Shown: positions 1 through 10,118, numbered from the stretch's first letter. The stretch: 41,858 nt of DNA from JAYTQG01 sp043746815 (GCA_043746815.1 JAYTQG010000145.1:1-41858), one strand, 5' to 3'. Notes: generated by a model from the sequence alone, not told the origin. Made by a program: numbers and translations.

Positions 1-159
1 CTGGATCACGCCTGGAACATGGACTACGAGAATCGGTCTAACGTGATCGACGTCTTCGTCCGTCGACTGCGGGAGAAGATCGACCGCCCGTTCGGCACCC
101 AGTCCCTTGAGACCGTTCGCGGGGCGGGGTACCGATTGCGCGAGGACCACCGCGCGTGA
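1..159 (+). CDS. Response regulator, OmpR/PhoB family, C-terminal end (partial)
   Basis: The open frame enters from the left edge and ends at TGA 157-159, giving the last 52 residues. They match the end of a winged-helix DNA-binding domain of OmpR-type regulators: an SNVIDVFVRRLREKID helix, which is the recognition-helix region, followed by ETVRGAGYRL, which forms the C-terminal hairpin wing. The receiver domain lies outside the window. The stop overlaps the GTG start of the following histidine kinase gene (gtga, 156-159), so the two are translationally coupled and almost certainly form a two-component pair. Proteins of this class typically bind tandem direct repeats about 11 bases apart, which is relevant to the repeats at 5329 and 36572, although no link to this particular regulator is shown. 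Confidence 0.93.
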   Translation: MDHAWNMDYENRSNVIDVFVRRLREKIDRPFGTQSLETVRGAGYRLREDHRA

Positions 160-1529
160 GTCGCGTTCCCATCCGAGCCCGCCTCACGGTGGGGTTCATC
201 CTGCTGGTGGGGTTAGTCCTCGGGATCACCGGCGTGTTCGTCTACCAGCGCTCGAGCTCGGACCTCCGAGAAACGCTCGACCTCGGACTCCGCTCCCGAG
301 CCCAGGACCTCGCGGCGACGCTCGGCGAACCCCGGGCCCAGCTGGCTAGCGATCGCGGACCACGACTGGTCGACCTCGGCGAGAGTTTCGCTCAAGTCAC
401 CGGATCCGACGGCAAGATTCTCGATGCGTCTCCAACGCTTCGCGGCCAGCAACTCCTTACACGGGAAGAGCTTGCACAGGCGACGAGCCAGACCATCGTC
501 ACCGAACGTAGCCAGGTTGCTGGCCTGGACGAACCAGCACGCGTACTGGCCACCCCAATCACCCGCCGCGGCGAGCGGTTAGTCCTTGCCGTTGGGACCA
601 CACTGGGAGATCGTGCGGATGCCCTCGCGAGCCTGCGGACCCAACTCCTCACTGGCGGGCTCATCGCGCTCGCGCTCCTGTCGCTCCTTGGCTACCTGCT
701 CGCGGCCGCGGCACTCAGGCCCATTGAGGCGATTCGCGCACGCGCTGCGACCATCTCGGAACGTCGGCCAGACGAGCGACTCCCGGTTCCCCTGGCAAAC
801 GACGAAGTCGCCCGGCTCGGCGAGACGCTGAATGAGATGCTCTCCCGGCTCCAGGGAGCGGTCACCCGCGAGCGACGTTTGCTCGCAGACGCTGGCCATG
901 AGCTCCGCACACCGCTCGCGCTCCTCAAGATGGAACTCGAGCTCGCGCTGCGCCCTGGCGCAACACCATTGGCGATCAAGGAGGCCGCGCATTCGGCGGC
1001 AGAGGAGACCGAACGGCTCTGCCAATTGGCCGACAACCTACTTCTGATCGCCCAAGACGGCCGCGACACAGCAGGCCGAAAAGTGCCGAACGTTGATGCC
1101 CATGCGACCTGCCGGGTTGTGGCCGGACGTTTCGAGGCAGCCTTCAAGCGCGCGGGTCGCGCGCTTCGCGCGCCCACGTCGGAATCCGGCGGTCCACTCC
1201 TGTGCTGTGACCCCCTCCAGCTGGAGCAGGCCCTCACAAATATGCTCGACAACGCGCTGCGTCATGGAGGCGGCGTCGTCGAAGTCTCCGTTCGCGAAGT
1301 GGCCAGGCAGGTTGAGTTTCACGTCCGCGATCATGGCCCCGGCATGCCCGCGGACTTTCTTGAAAAGGCGTTCGACCCCTTTGCTCGAAGCGACAACGCC
1401 CGTAGCCGCGCAGGCGCTGGCCTCGGCCTGGCCATCGTCGAGACCATCGCCAAGACTTCGGGTGGAACCGCCCGGCTCGCCAATCACCCACAGGGAGGCC
1501 TTGACGTGTGCCTCTCCCTCCCCCGGTAG
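156..1529 (+). CDS. Sensor histidine kinase (HAMP-HisKA-HATPase)
   Basis: This is a 457-residue membrane histidine kinase. A first transmembrane helix (about residues 10-30) is followed by an extracytoplasmic sensor segment of about 130 residues. A second helix (about 165-187) leads to a HAMP linker. The HisKA box GHELRTPLALLK carries the phospho-accepting histidine near residue 248. The ATPase domain shows the N box (NMLDNALRHG), G1 (DHGPGMP) and G2 (GAGLGLAIV). The GTG start overlaps the stop of the response regulator. The short extracellular domain has no recognisable ligand motif, so the stimulus is unknown. The architecture resembles the PrrB/MprB/TcrY type of actinobacterial kinases. 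The class assignment is secure. Confidence 0.95.
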   Translation: MSRVPIRARLTVGFILLVGLVLGITGVFVYQRSSSDLRETLDLGLRSRAQDLAATLGEPRAQLASDRGPRLVDLGESFAQVTGSDGKILDASPTLRGQQLLTREELAQATSQTIVTERSQVAGLDEPARVLATPITRRGERLVLAVGTTLGDRADALASLRTQLLTGGLIALALLSLLGYLLAAAALRPIEAIRARAATISERRPDERLPVPLANDEVARLGETLNEMLSRLQGAVTRERRLLADAGHELRTPLALLKMELELALRPGATPLAIKEAAHSAAEETERLCQLADNLLLIAQDGRDTAGRKVPNVDAHATCRVVAGRFEAAFKRAGRALRAPTSESGGPLLCCDPLQLEQALTNMLDNALRHGGGVVEVSVREVARQVEFHVRDHGPGMPADFLEKAFDPFARSDNARSRAGAGLGLAIVETIAKTSGGTARLANHPQGGLDVCLSLPR

Positions 1530-1597
1530 CGCCACCAGATCGAGAAGTTGATCAGGGTAGTCACCGCGATGGGCATCATCGAAGGTAGGCTCGCCCG

Positions 1598-3604
<2,007 letters not shown>

Positions 3605-4742
3605 GGCGCGGGTCGACAACACGCACGCCAAAGCTTCGCGTTGCGCGGTTGCCAGCCACGTCGCCTGCGGTCACCTCAAGGGTGTATTCGCCGGGATGGA
3701 GCCGCTCCGTATGAAGGAGTCCATCGTTCGAGGGACTGCGGGCGGTGAGGCGGTAGCTGAAGTTCGTCTTTGTGGAGTGGCGGGTCGAACCACTGGTGTA
3801 GAGCGAGTTCGACACCCGCCCGCCGGGAATCGCGTCGAGCTTCAGGACCCGAATCGGGCCGATGACCGCGCCGGGCTTCCCTGCTGGCAGTAGGCGGTAG
3901 GAGAGCGAATAGATTCCGGTGTCATGCCCGCCGAAACTCTGGCGGTCAACGACGTTCAGCACCAACGCAACAGGCCCCGAAAGCGCCTCACGCGGGATGC
4001 TTTTGCCGCGCCTGGTGTATGCGCGAATGCCCCCGACGCGGGGCGGTGCCGTGTCCGTGTAGGGGCTGATCCCGCCGCGGACGAGCGGATTCAACACGCG
4101 GTCCGCCTCCGTACAGGCGCCATGGCAACCGGCAAAACGTGCGAGATGTACGTGTGCCTGACCGGGGTAGACGCGCCCGATCACGGTCACGAAGGCCGTA
4201 ACTTCCGTGCCGCTGGTCACGGCATCGGCAAGATGCCAGTAGCCAAAGTCCGCAACGATCACGTGTGTCTCGTACCCCTCTCCGCCGGTTGCGGCGATAC
4301 CGGACTTCACGGCGAATACGGGCGTTCCGTCCGGTGCCGCGATATCGATACCCGAATGGATAACGCGTCGCCCGGGCGTGTTGAGCGGGCCACCTGCGCG
4401 AATCAGTTGGACCCGGTCGGTCGCTTCGCGAGGGATGCCAGGGCCGAGTAGTCCGCGGGGCTCGCCAAAGGTTGCCCGGACCGGGTGTGGCCGGTCGGGT
4501 GGGTCAAGGGGCCACTGGAACCTTCCCGCGGGAACGTAGGCAGCGCCATACGGCCCGAGCGCGGGAGCCACCGCTGGGGTCGGCCGGGTCTCGGCTGGGT
4601 GGTTGAACAGGGACACAACCGCCGGTACCGCGCCAAGCACTGCGGCAGCCGGAAGTGCCCAAAACCAGGGGGGCATTCGACGCAGGAAAATGAGGACACG
4701 CTTCATGCTCAGGGGATTCTGCCAGCGGCTATCCTTCCACCC

Positions 4743-4979
4743 GTGGCTGACCTTGACGAACTTCACACGTTGCTCCTCGCGGCGCTCCCAGGCGCTGAGG
4801 TTGAGATTGTTGACCAGGGCGGGGGCGATCACCTCGCCGCGCGCATCGTGGCGACGCAGTTCCAGGGCCTCAGCCGGTTGGATCAGCACCGCCTGGTGTA
4901 TGCGGCGGTGCAGCACCGTTTTGACGATGGCGCCATCCATGCGTTGGCGCTCCAGACCCGAGCACCGGAGGCGCCATGA
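4743..4979 (+). CDS. BolA family protein
   Basis: This 78-residue frame starts at GTG 4743 and ends at TGA 4977-4979. It reads as a compact BolA fold: ALPGAEVEIVDQGGGDHLAARIVATQF corresponds in pattern to the beta-hairpin and recognition loop, GLSRLDQHRLVYAAVQHR to the helix with the conserved RH pattern, and GAIHALALQTRAP to the C-terminal strand with the conserved histidine. BolA proteins partner monothiol glutaredoxins in iron-sulfur trafficking. The next gene, overlapping by four bases (atga), is precisely a CGFS glutaredoxin, which strongly supports the call. The gene is divergent from the M23 peptidase with 36 bases between the two starts. Confidence 0.88.
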   Translation: MADLDELHTLLLAALPGAEVEIVDQGGGDHLAARIVATQFQGLSRLDQHRLVYAAVQHRFDDGAIHALALQTRAPEAP

Positions 4980-5317
4980 GCGTTGAAATGATGACGATGA
5001 CCGACGCCGAGATCCTTGAGCAGATCAAGAAGGAAACCTCGGAGAACCACGTCTTTCTCTACATGAAGGGTGTCCCCGACCAGCCGCGGTGCGGCTTCTC
5101 GAACCAGGTCGTGCAAATTCTGAACCACCTCGGCGTGGACTACGACGCCCGCGACATCCTGGTCGACCCGCGTATCCGTCAGGTGCTTTCCGGCTGGTCC
5201 GACTGGCCGACCACCCCGCAGCTCTTCGTCGACGGCAAACTCGTCGGCGGCTGCGACATCGTCACCGAGATGTTCCAGGCAGGCGAGCTCCAGGAGATGG
5301 TGGGCGCCCCCAAGTAG
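4976..5317 (+). CDS. grxD: Monothiol glutaredoxin, Grx4 family
   Basis: This 113-residue protein has the CGFS active site at residues 39-42 (PRCGFSNQ). It also has the glutathione/cluster-binding WPTTPQLFVDGKLVGGCDI block that defines monothiol glutaredoxins of the Grx4/GrxD class. These bind a [2Fe-2S] cluster with glutathione and hand it on with BolA partners. The ATG overlaps the stop of the BolA gene, so both are probably made in equal amounts from one transcript. Thr-Pro before QLF is the conserved cis-proline site. The length is normal for the bacterial single-domain form. Confidence 0.93.
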   Translation: MSVEMMTMTDAEILEQIKKETSENHVFLYMKGVPDQPRCGFSNQVVQILNHLGVDYDARDILVDPRIRQVLSGWSDWPTTPQLFVDGKLVGGCDIVTEMFQAGELQEMVGAPK

Positions 5318-5328
5318 TTTTGGAAAAA

Positions 5329-5357
5329 CCGTGACGAGACCGTGAGTCGGTCGTGAC
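5329..5357 (+). promoter_or_regulatory. Triple 11-bp direct repeat CCGTGAC (copy 1)
   Basis: Three heptamers occur with exactly 11-base spacing: CCGTGAC at 5329-5335, CCGTGAG at 5340-5346 and TCGTGAC at 5351-5357, each separated by four unconserved bases. They lie 11 bases after the glutaredoxin stop and 50 bases before the GTG of the membrane protein at 5408. This spacing is one helical turn, the layout used by OmpR/PhoB-type winged-helix regulators. A second copy with the same spacing lies at 36572-36600. The regulator identity is unknown. Confidence 0.7.
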
Positions 5358-5370
5358 GGCCAGTAGCGAC

Positions 5371-5400
5371 GCTCTCCTTGTTGATCCAGACAAGGAGAGC
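5371..5400 (+). promoter_or_regulatory. Perfect inverted repeat that covers the ribosome binding site
   Basis: The arms GCTCTCCTTG (5371-5380) and CAAGGAGAGC (5391-5400) are exact reverse complements of 10 bases around a 10-base loop. The right arm contains AAGGAG (5392-5397), the only good Shine-Dalgarno sequence for the GTG at 5408. If transcribed, the hairpin would hide it. No U-tract follows, so it is not an intrinsic terminator. It could be an RNA thermometer, a site for a protein or antisense RNA, or a DNA operator if transcription starts downstream of the left arm. Confidence 0.72.
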
Positions 5401-5407
5401 ATCAAGA

Positions 5408-6388
5408 GTGAACGAGTGCCCGTATCGCGTCATCTCAGCCCAGCCGTCATCGACGGACAAGCCGGTCCGCAACAGCAGAGTTCCGGTTGCCTGGGCGATC
5501 GCGACAGCATGTTGCTTCGCTGGGGCCTATGGCGTGCAGATCACGTCGAGGGTATTCCTGTTCGATGTCCGGGCTGCGGTGCTGGCCGGGTTTGGCGCCG
5601 CCGGAATGATCGGAACGATCACCTCGCTGGTGCTTTGGGCAAGACGAGCCCCAGCCGGACCGAGAGGCGTCCACGGAGTCGCGAGCCTGTTCATCGCCGT
5701 TGGTGCAGCAGTGGTTTCGACCGCAGGCGCGCTTCAGGCAGGCCGCTGGGTCGGAAATCCCGCTCGGGAACTCTGGCCACTCGCAGATGCAGCCGCGATG
5801 GAAACGAGCCCAGGATGGCAGCTGACCTCAGAGCACCGGCGCAACAGCTCGACATTTATGGAGTCAATTCCAGCATCGATCGATCGCGTCTGGAGCGCTC
5901 CGACCTCGCTAACTGCAACGACGAGAGAATTCGGTAGGCGCCATCCTGAGATGTCCTCCAGCCTGAGCTACGACATGTCCTGGCCGAGCGGGCGCAGACC
6001 AGCAATGTCGGTCCATGTCTCGTATCGGGACGCAGAGTCACGCAGCGTGAAGATCAGCTTCGGTATTCCGGATGGCCAGCGCGCACGGCGCTCAGAAATC
6101 ACCCCGATCCTGGTTGCCCCGCGGGGCTGGGAACGGCTGGCGGTTGAGGCGTATCCGCCGTCTGGAGTTTTCGTTGAAGAGGCAGCCGTGGAGTTCAGCG
6201 CCCCCGGAAGCCGGGCGGCAGTGGTTTGGCAGCTTTCAAGGCGCTTCGGTCGGGCCGCAAACGTCACAACGACGTTGAACTTTCGGAAAGACGAAACGGC
6301 GGGCGACCGAGTCTGGGTCTTCGTCACGATGCATAACGGTGAACTTCCGGGGACGACAACGGTGTCTGCACACGCGAATTACGGTTGA
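5408..6388 (+). CDS. Membrane protein of unknown function
   Basis: This is a 326-residue protein of no family that I recognise. Three probable transmembrane helices lie in the first 120 residues (AWAIATACCFAGAYGV, VLAGFGAAGMIGTITSLVLW, VASLFIAVGAAVVSTAGAL). The roughly 200-residue C-terminal part is soluble, probably extracytoplasmic and beta-rich, with SVHVSYRDAESRSVKISFG and alternating polar/apolar strands to the end. GTG 5408 is chosen because AAGGAG lies 10 bases upstream; a TTG at 5378 would place the start inside the hairpin. The combined triple-repeat box and ribosome-site hairpin upstream suggest tight, stimulus-dependent expression. Confidence 0.72.
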   Translation: MNECPYRVISAQPSSTDKPVRNSRVPVAWAIATACCFAGAYGVQITSRVFLFDVRAAVLAGFGAAGMIGTITSLVLWARRAPAGPRGVHGVASLFIAVGAAVVSTAGALQAGRWVGNPARELWPLADAAAMETSPGWQLTSEHRRNSSTFMESIPASIDRVWSAPTSLTATTREFGRRHPEMSSSLSYDMSWPSGRRPAMSVHVSYRDAESRSVKISFGIPDGQRARRSEITPILVAPRGWERLAVEAYPPSGVFVEEAAVEFSAPGSRAAVVWQLSRRFGRAANVTTTLNFRKDETAGDRVWVFVTMHNGELPGTTTVSAHANYG

Positions 6389-6420
6389 GCGGGTCTCAGC
6401 GGATGTATCGGAGCACTCGG

Positions 6421-6990
6421 CTACCAGCGTAAGTCGGACACCCGAAGCGGGTGGGCAATCTCGCAGCGGAGGACACCGGCGTTCTCGATCGGAGGTTCCT
6501 GCCAGATCACGCCGAGGGGACGCCCTTCGACCAGCGCGCGGACAATTCTCACCGCCCCACCGTGGGTGACAGCAAGTATCCGGCCACTGGGACTGTCCAC
6601 GAGCACACCATTCAAGAAGTTCGTGAGACGCCCCGCGACCTCCAATGCGCTCTCGCCGCCGGGAGAGCGACTCTCGAGCCCGCTATTTGTGGTGGCCCAG
6701 TCGCACTCCGACGACGCCAGACCTTCGAACGCGCCGTGTGCGTACTCACGTAGCGCAGGAGAGAGTCGCAACTGGAGACTCGCGTGCTGCGACACGATGG
6801 TCCCGGCAGTATCTCGGCAGCGGGCGAGGTCCGACGACCAGGCCTGATCGAAGGGCTCGGAGGCGAGCAGCGTGGCAACGGCATGAGCCTGCGCCACACC
6901 GCGCTCGGTGAGGGTCCCACCCAGATGCCCCTGAACGGTGCCCGTCCTGTTTTCAACTGTCTCGCCGTGGCGAACAAAGGTGAGGTGCAT
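6421..6990 (-). CDS. Histidine phosphatase family protein (phosphoglycerate-mutase-like)
   Basis: This 189-residue protein has the RHGE motif at the N-terminus (LTFVRHGETVENRTGTVQG) that supplies the catalytic phospho-histidine. It also has SDLARCRDTA, REYAHGAFEGL and the second catalytic histidine in VTHGGAVRIV. This pattern is that of the broad-specificity, cofactor-independent-looking branch (GpmB/CobC/PhoE-like) of the histidine phosphatase superfamily. ATG 6990 fits directly before the first strand; the frame continues upstream, but that overlaps the divergent deaminase gene. The substrate cannot be read from sequence. Confidence 0.92.
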   Translation of the reverse strand: MHLTFVRHGETVENRTGTVQGHLGGTLTERGVAQAHAVATLLASEPFDQAWSSDLARCRDTAGTIVSQHASLQLRLSPALREYAHGAFEGLASSECDWATTNSGLESRSPGGESALEVAGRLTNFLNGVLVDSPSGRILAVTHGGAVRIVRALVEGRPLGVIWQEPPIENAGVLRCEIAHPLRVSDLRW

Positions 6991-7065
6991 GTATGGATCT
7001 TGCCTGGTCGGGCTCCGCCGAACGACCCACCCGGCTGGGCAAAGGAGAGGCGGTAGGCTCCTCGC

Positions 7066-8121
7066 GTGGATCCGGTCTTCACTGCTGATGAGCCCCTCGC
7101 GGAGCTTCACGCCCACTTGGGCGGCAGTGTCGATGCCGCAACCATGTGGGAACTCGCGGCGGAACAAGGAATCAAGGTCCCGTACCGCGACTATTGGGAG
7201 TTCGCGTCGGCGACGAACGTCGGCGCGGGAACGGACGGCCTGGCGGGCCTCGACAAGATCTACCACTTGACCGAGCTGATCCAGTCGAGCCCGGATGGTG
7301 TGTTCCGATCGGTCCACGGCATGCTCTCGGGCGGGTACCGGTCGCAGCGAATCACCACTCATGAGGTTCGGTTCAACCCCGCCAAGCGCAACCGCTCGGG
7401 AGAGCGCGACCTCGACTCGATCGTGATGGCGGCGGCGCACGCGGTTGACCGGGCGATGCTGGAGTACCCGATTCGCGCGGGGCTGATCCTGATGATGGAT
7501 CGCACCTTCAGCTACGCCCTGAACGAGGCGATCGTCGAGCGCGCAATCCGCTTCCGGGATCGGGGTGTGATTGGGATCGACATCGGCGGGCCGCGCCCGG
7601 CCAGTGGCCCCCTTCCCTTCGACTATCTGAAACTTTTGCCGCTCATCCAGCGAGCCCGTGAGGCTGGTCTTGGGGCGACATTCCATGCGGGCGAAGAGGG
7701 CCTGAACGCGGCTGACCCGTGGCCTTATCTCCACGAGCTTGCCCAGGTGGTGGACCTTGGTGTTGACCGAATCGGGCACGGGATCATCGCCTCGCTGGAC
7801 CCCAACCTCATGCGTCGTATCGCCGAACGCGGCGTCGTCCTTGAGATCTGCCCCACCTCAAACATCCGCACCGGCGCCGCGAAGGACGCCGCACAGATGG
7901 GTGCAGTCGTTCGCACTCTGATCGATAGCGGGGTCCAGGTCGTCATCGCGACCGACGGACCCGAGATGATCGGAACGCGTCTGCGGACCGAGTATCAGCT
8001 GCTCCTCGATGTCGGTGCAATCACCCCCGGTGAGGCGCGTGAAATGAACACCCGGGCACACGAGCGGACCTTTATCAGCGCACCGTCCTGGGCCGAAGCG
8101 AGCCGCGAAATGGTTCGGTAG
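7066..8121 (+). CDS. Adenosine deaminase-like amidohydrolase
   Basis: This 351-residue TIM-barrel protein belongs to the adenosine/AMP deaminase family. Metal ligands are present: HAH at residues 15 and 17, FHAGEE at 207-211 (zinc histidine plus proton-shuttling glutamate), RIGHG with His238, and Asp297 in ATDGPE. Two family positions differ: the HxHLDGS box reads HAHLGGS, and the usual Asp-Asp-Pro after the last strand reads Asp-Gly-Pro. Those residues contact substrate, so the enzyme probably deaminates something other than adenosine, or works on a modified nucleoside or base. GTG 7066 is used. Its stop abuts the endonuclease III start, suggesting a shared transcript. Confidence 0.86.
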   Translation: MDPVFTADEPLAELHAHLGGSVDAATMWELAAEQGIKVPYRDYWEFASATNVGAGTDGLAGLDKIYHLTELIQSSPDGVFRSVHGMLSGGYRSQRITTHEVRFNPAKRNRSGERDLDSIVMAAAHAVDRAMLEYPIRAGLILMMDRTFSYALNEAIVERAIRFRDRGVIGIDIGGPRPASGPLPFDYLKLLPLIQRAREAGLGATFHAGEEGLNAADPWPYLHELAQVVDLGVDRIGHGIIASLDPNLMRRIAERGVVLEICPTSNIRTGAAKDAAQMGAVVRTLIDSGVQVVIATDGPEMIGTRLRTEYQLLLDVGAITPGEAREMNTRAHERTFISAPSWAEASREMVR

Positions 8122-8772
8122 GTGGGCTCGCCGCGCTCACCCAAGGGACGTGCCCGCGTCGTCCACGATCGGCTCGCCGTCCTCTATCCCGACGCCGAGT
8201 GCGAGCTTGTCCACGATGGAGCGTTCCAACTCTTGGCCGCGACGATCCTCTCGGCACAGTGCACGGACGTTCGCGTCAATCAGGTTACCCCGGCGCTGTT
8301 CGCCCGCTTCCCCGATGCAGCCACGATGTCCGTCGCCGACCCTACGGAGGTGGAGGCGCTTATCCACTCCACCGGCTTTTTCCGAGCGAAGACCAAGAGC
8401 TTAATCGGGATGGCTGAGACCCTGACTACGCGGCACGGAGGCGAGGTACCTGGGGCCATGGCGGATCTCGTCAAATTGCCAGGCGTCGGACGCAAGACCG
8501 CCAATGTTGTCCGGAGCGTCGCGCTGGACCTCCCCGGACTTCCGGTCGACACGCACGTTGGTCGCCTTGCGCGTCGCCTCGGCCTCACGTCCGAGGATGA
8601 CCCGGTGAAGGTGGAGTACGAACTCAATCCGATGGTTCCGGCCATGGAGCGCGGCACATTTGGCCTCCGTCTTATCCTCCACGGCCGCCGCGTGTGCGTC
8701 GCCCGCAAGCCCCGTTGCGACGAATGCGTGCTCGCCGACGTCTGCCCGAGCGCGCCACAGCGCCTCGACTGA
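8122..8772 (+). CDS. nth: Endonuclease III (DNA glycosylase/AP lyase)
   Basis: This 216-residue enzyme of base excision repair removes oxidised pyrimidines and cuts the resulting abasic site. The helix-hairpin-helix reads LPGVGRKTANVV with the catalytic lysine at 125, and VDTHVGRLARRLGL carries the catalytic aspartate at 143. The C-terminal [4Fe-4S] loop has cysteines 192, 199, 202 and 208, in the exact Cx6Cx2Cx5C spacing. The GTG follows the deaminase-like stop without a gap. All catalytic residues are intact and the length is normal. Confidence 0.97.
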   Translation: MGSPRSPKGRARVVHDRLAVLYPDAECELVHDGAFQLLAATILSAQCTDVRVNQVTPALFARFPDAATMSVADPTEVEALIHSTGFFRAKTKSLIGMAETLTTRHGGEVPGAMADLVKLPGVGRKTANVVRSVALDLPGLPVDTHVGRLARRLGLTSEDDPVKVEYELNPMVPAMERGTFGLRLILHGRRVCVARKPRCDECVLADVCPSAPQRLD

Positions 8773-8774
8773 GA

Positions 8775-8932
8775 CTGGGGTCAGGTCTTGCGTTCTGTCT
8801 ACAGCGTAAGTCGCACCCGCCGCTCGCAGAATTCAAGCCAGCGTCGCGCCAGAGTAACCGCGGAGACGCGTGAACCCGTTGAGTTTTGGCCATGGCCTTA
8901 CACCGTAGATGGAACGCAAGACCTGACCCCAC
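8775..8932. repeat. Transposon-derived element with long imperfect terminal inverted repeats
   Basis: The region between the convergent nth and nicotinate phosphoribosyltransferase genes is bounded by GGGGTCAGGTCTTGCGTT (8777-8794) and its exact complement AACGCAAGACCTGACCCC (8913-8930). The similarity continues inward for about 36 bases in all, with a few mismatches. About 85 bases of non-repetitive sequence lie between the arms. The element is followed by a second CTGACCCCACCG (8938-8949). The GGGGTCAGGTCTTG terminal sequence resembles, from memory, ends linked to Y1-transposase (REP-associated or IS200-like) elements. No transposase is encoded, so this is a non-autonomous copy or remnant. 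The rest of the intergenic region to 9032 shows nothing else. Confidence 0.65.
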
Positions 8933-9032
8933 CGGATCTGACCCCACCGCTACCAAGCGGAGGTCGACGAGGCGACCAACGCCGAGGCCCGCGATTGCGT
9001 CGCGGCAGCTGAACGGGTCGTCCATCGGTCCG

Positions 9033-10118
9033 CTAAAGCGCCACGGTGGCGAGTCGGGTGCTCGGGCGCTCGTCGCGGCCCACCTTTGCGCAGGGGCGGC
9101 CGTTGACACGCACGACGTCCGCCGTGAAGTCGTTGGACCCCTGGAGGAGCGAGGACCCGACACCGTAGGCGTCCACCGGGACGCCAGCGGCCTCGAATGC
9201 AGCGATGCGCTCGGAGTCGAAGCCTCCGGAGACCACGATTTTGACGTAGCCATGTCCAGCACCGTCCAAGGCCGCGCGTACCTTCCAGACCAACTCCGGC
9301 ACGACGCCGGTCGGCCGGTACCGGCCCATTTCGTGCCACAGCGATCGGTCGACCATGGTCTGCGAGGTATCAAGGCGCACGCCCCAGAGGCGATCGCCAA
9401 GGGCTGCGGCGACCTCAAGCGCGGTACGGACGGAATCGTTCTCGAAGTCCACAAGGACGGTGACCGCGAGGTCGTCGGAGAGATGGTCGGCGAAGCGGAT
9501 GGAGGCCGCGACGGTGTCTCCTCCGTAGGCGGCGATCAGGCTGTGCGGGACGGTGCCCATGCCCTTTCCGCCCCACCACGAGGCCTGGGCATCGGTTGAC
9601 ACGCCGATCGCGCCAGCGATGTGGGCCGCCCAGCCATCACCCGTTTGGACCTGCCAGTGATCGAACCGCGCGGGGAAGAACAGGACCGGTTTTCCATTCG
9701 CCGCCCGGACGACATCACGGACGTTTCTGCTGACCAGGGTGCGACGCGCCAGGACGCCGAGGTAGAGGGTCTCAAGGTGAGCGAACAGGGTGTAGTCACC
9801 CTCGATCGTCAGGACCGGCTCCCACGGGGCGATCTCGTCGCCGTCGTAGAGGGCCTGGACGATCAGATCGTTCCAGCCGGGCTCCCATCCGTCGGTGCCA
9901 CGACGGCCGGAGCAGAGCTTCAGGATGGCAAGCGCCTCGTCCATCCCGCCAAGGATCGAGCGCTCGCGCTGGAATACCTGCATCAGGACGCGCGGGCGGT
10001 GATCGTCGGCCTCAAGGACCTCGCGCGTCAGAACAAAATAAGCGTCGCTGTAGTAGCCGTCGCGCATTTTGTCCACCGGGAGTTGGAAGGTCTCGGGTGC
10101 GAGCCGCGTTCGACTCAT
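9033..10118 (-). CDS. pncB: Nicotinate phosphoribosyltransferase
   Basis: This 361-residue NAPRTase-family enzyme joins nicotinate to phosphoribosyl pyrophosphate in NAD salvage. Family marks include KMRDGYYSDAYF near the N-terminus, VLTIEGDYTLFAHLETLYLG, the MGTVPHSL loop, RLDTSQ, and the phosphate-binding VVSGGFDSERI and AYGVGSSLLQ segments near the C-terminus. It is the last gene of the minus-strand operon; its ATG overlaps the stop of the DUF1775 gene by four bases. It could in principle act on a related pyridine or quinolinate substrate, but the overall pattern is that of short nicotinate phosphoribosyltransferases. Confidence 0.9.
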   Translation of the reverse strand: MSRTRLAPETFQLPVDKMRDGYYSDAYFVLTREVLEADDHRPRVLMQVFQRERSILGGMDEALAILKLCSGRRGTDGWEPGWNDLIVQALYDGDEIAPWEPVLTIEGDYTLFAHLETLYLGVLARRTLVSRNVRDVVRAANGKPVLFFPARFDHWQVQTGDGWAAHIAGAIGVSTDAQASWWGGKGMGTVPHSLIAAYGGDTVAASIRFADHLSDDLAVTVLVDFENDSVRTALEVAAALGDRLWGVRLDTSQTMVDRSLWHEMGRYRPTGVVPELVWKVRAALDGAGHGYVKIVVSGGFDSERIAAFEAAGVPVDAYGVGSSLLQGSNDFTADVVRVNGRPCAKVGRDERPSTRLATVAL

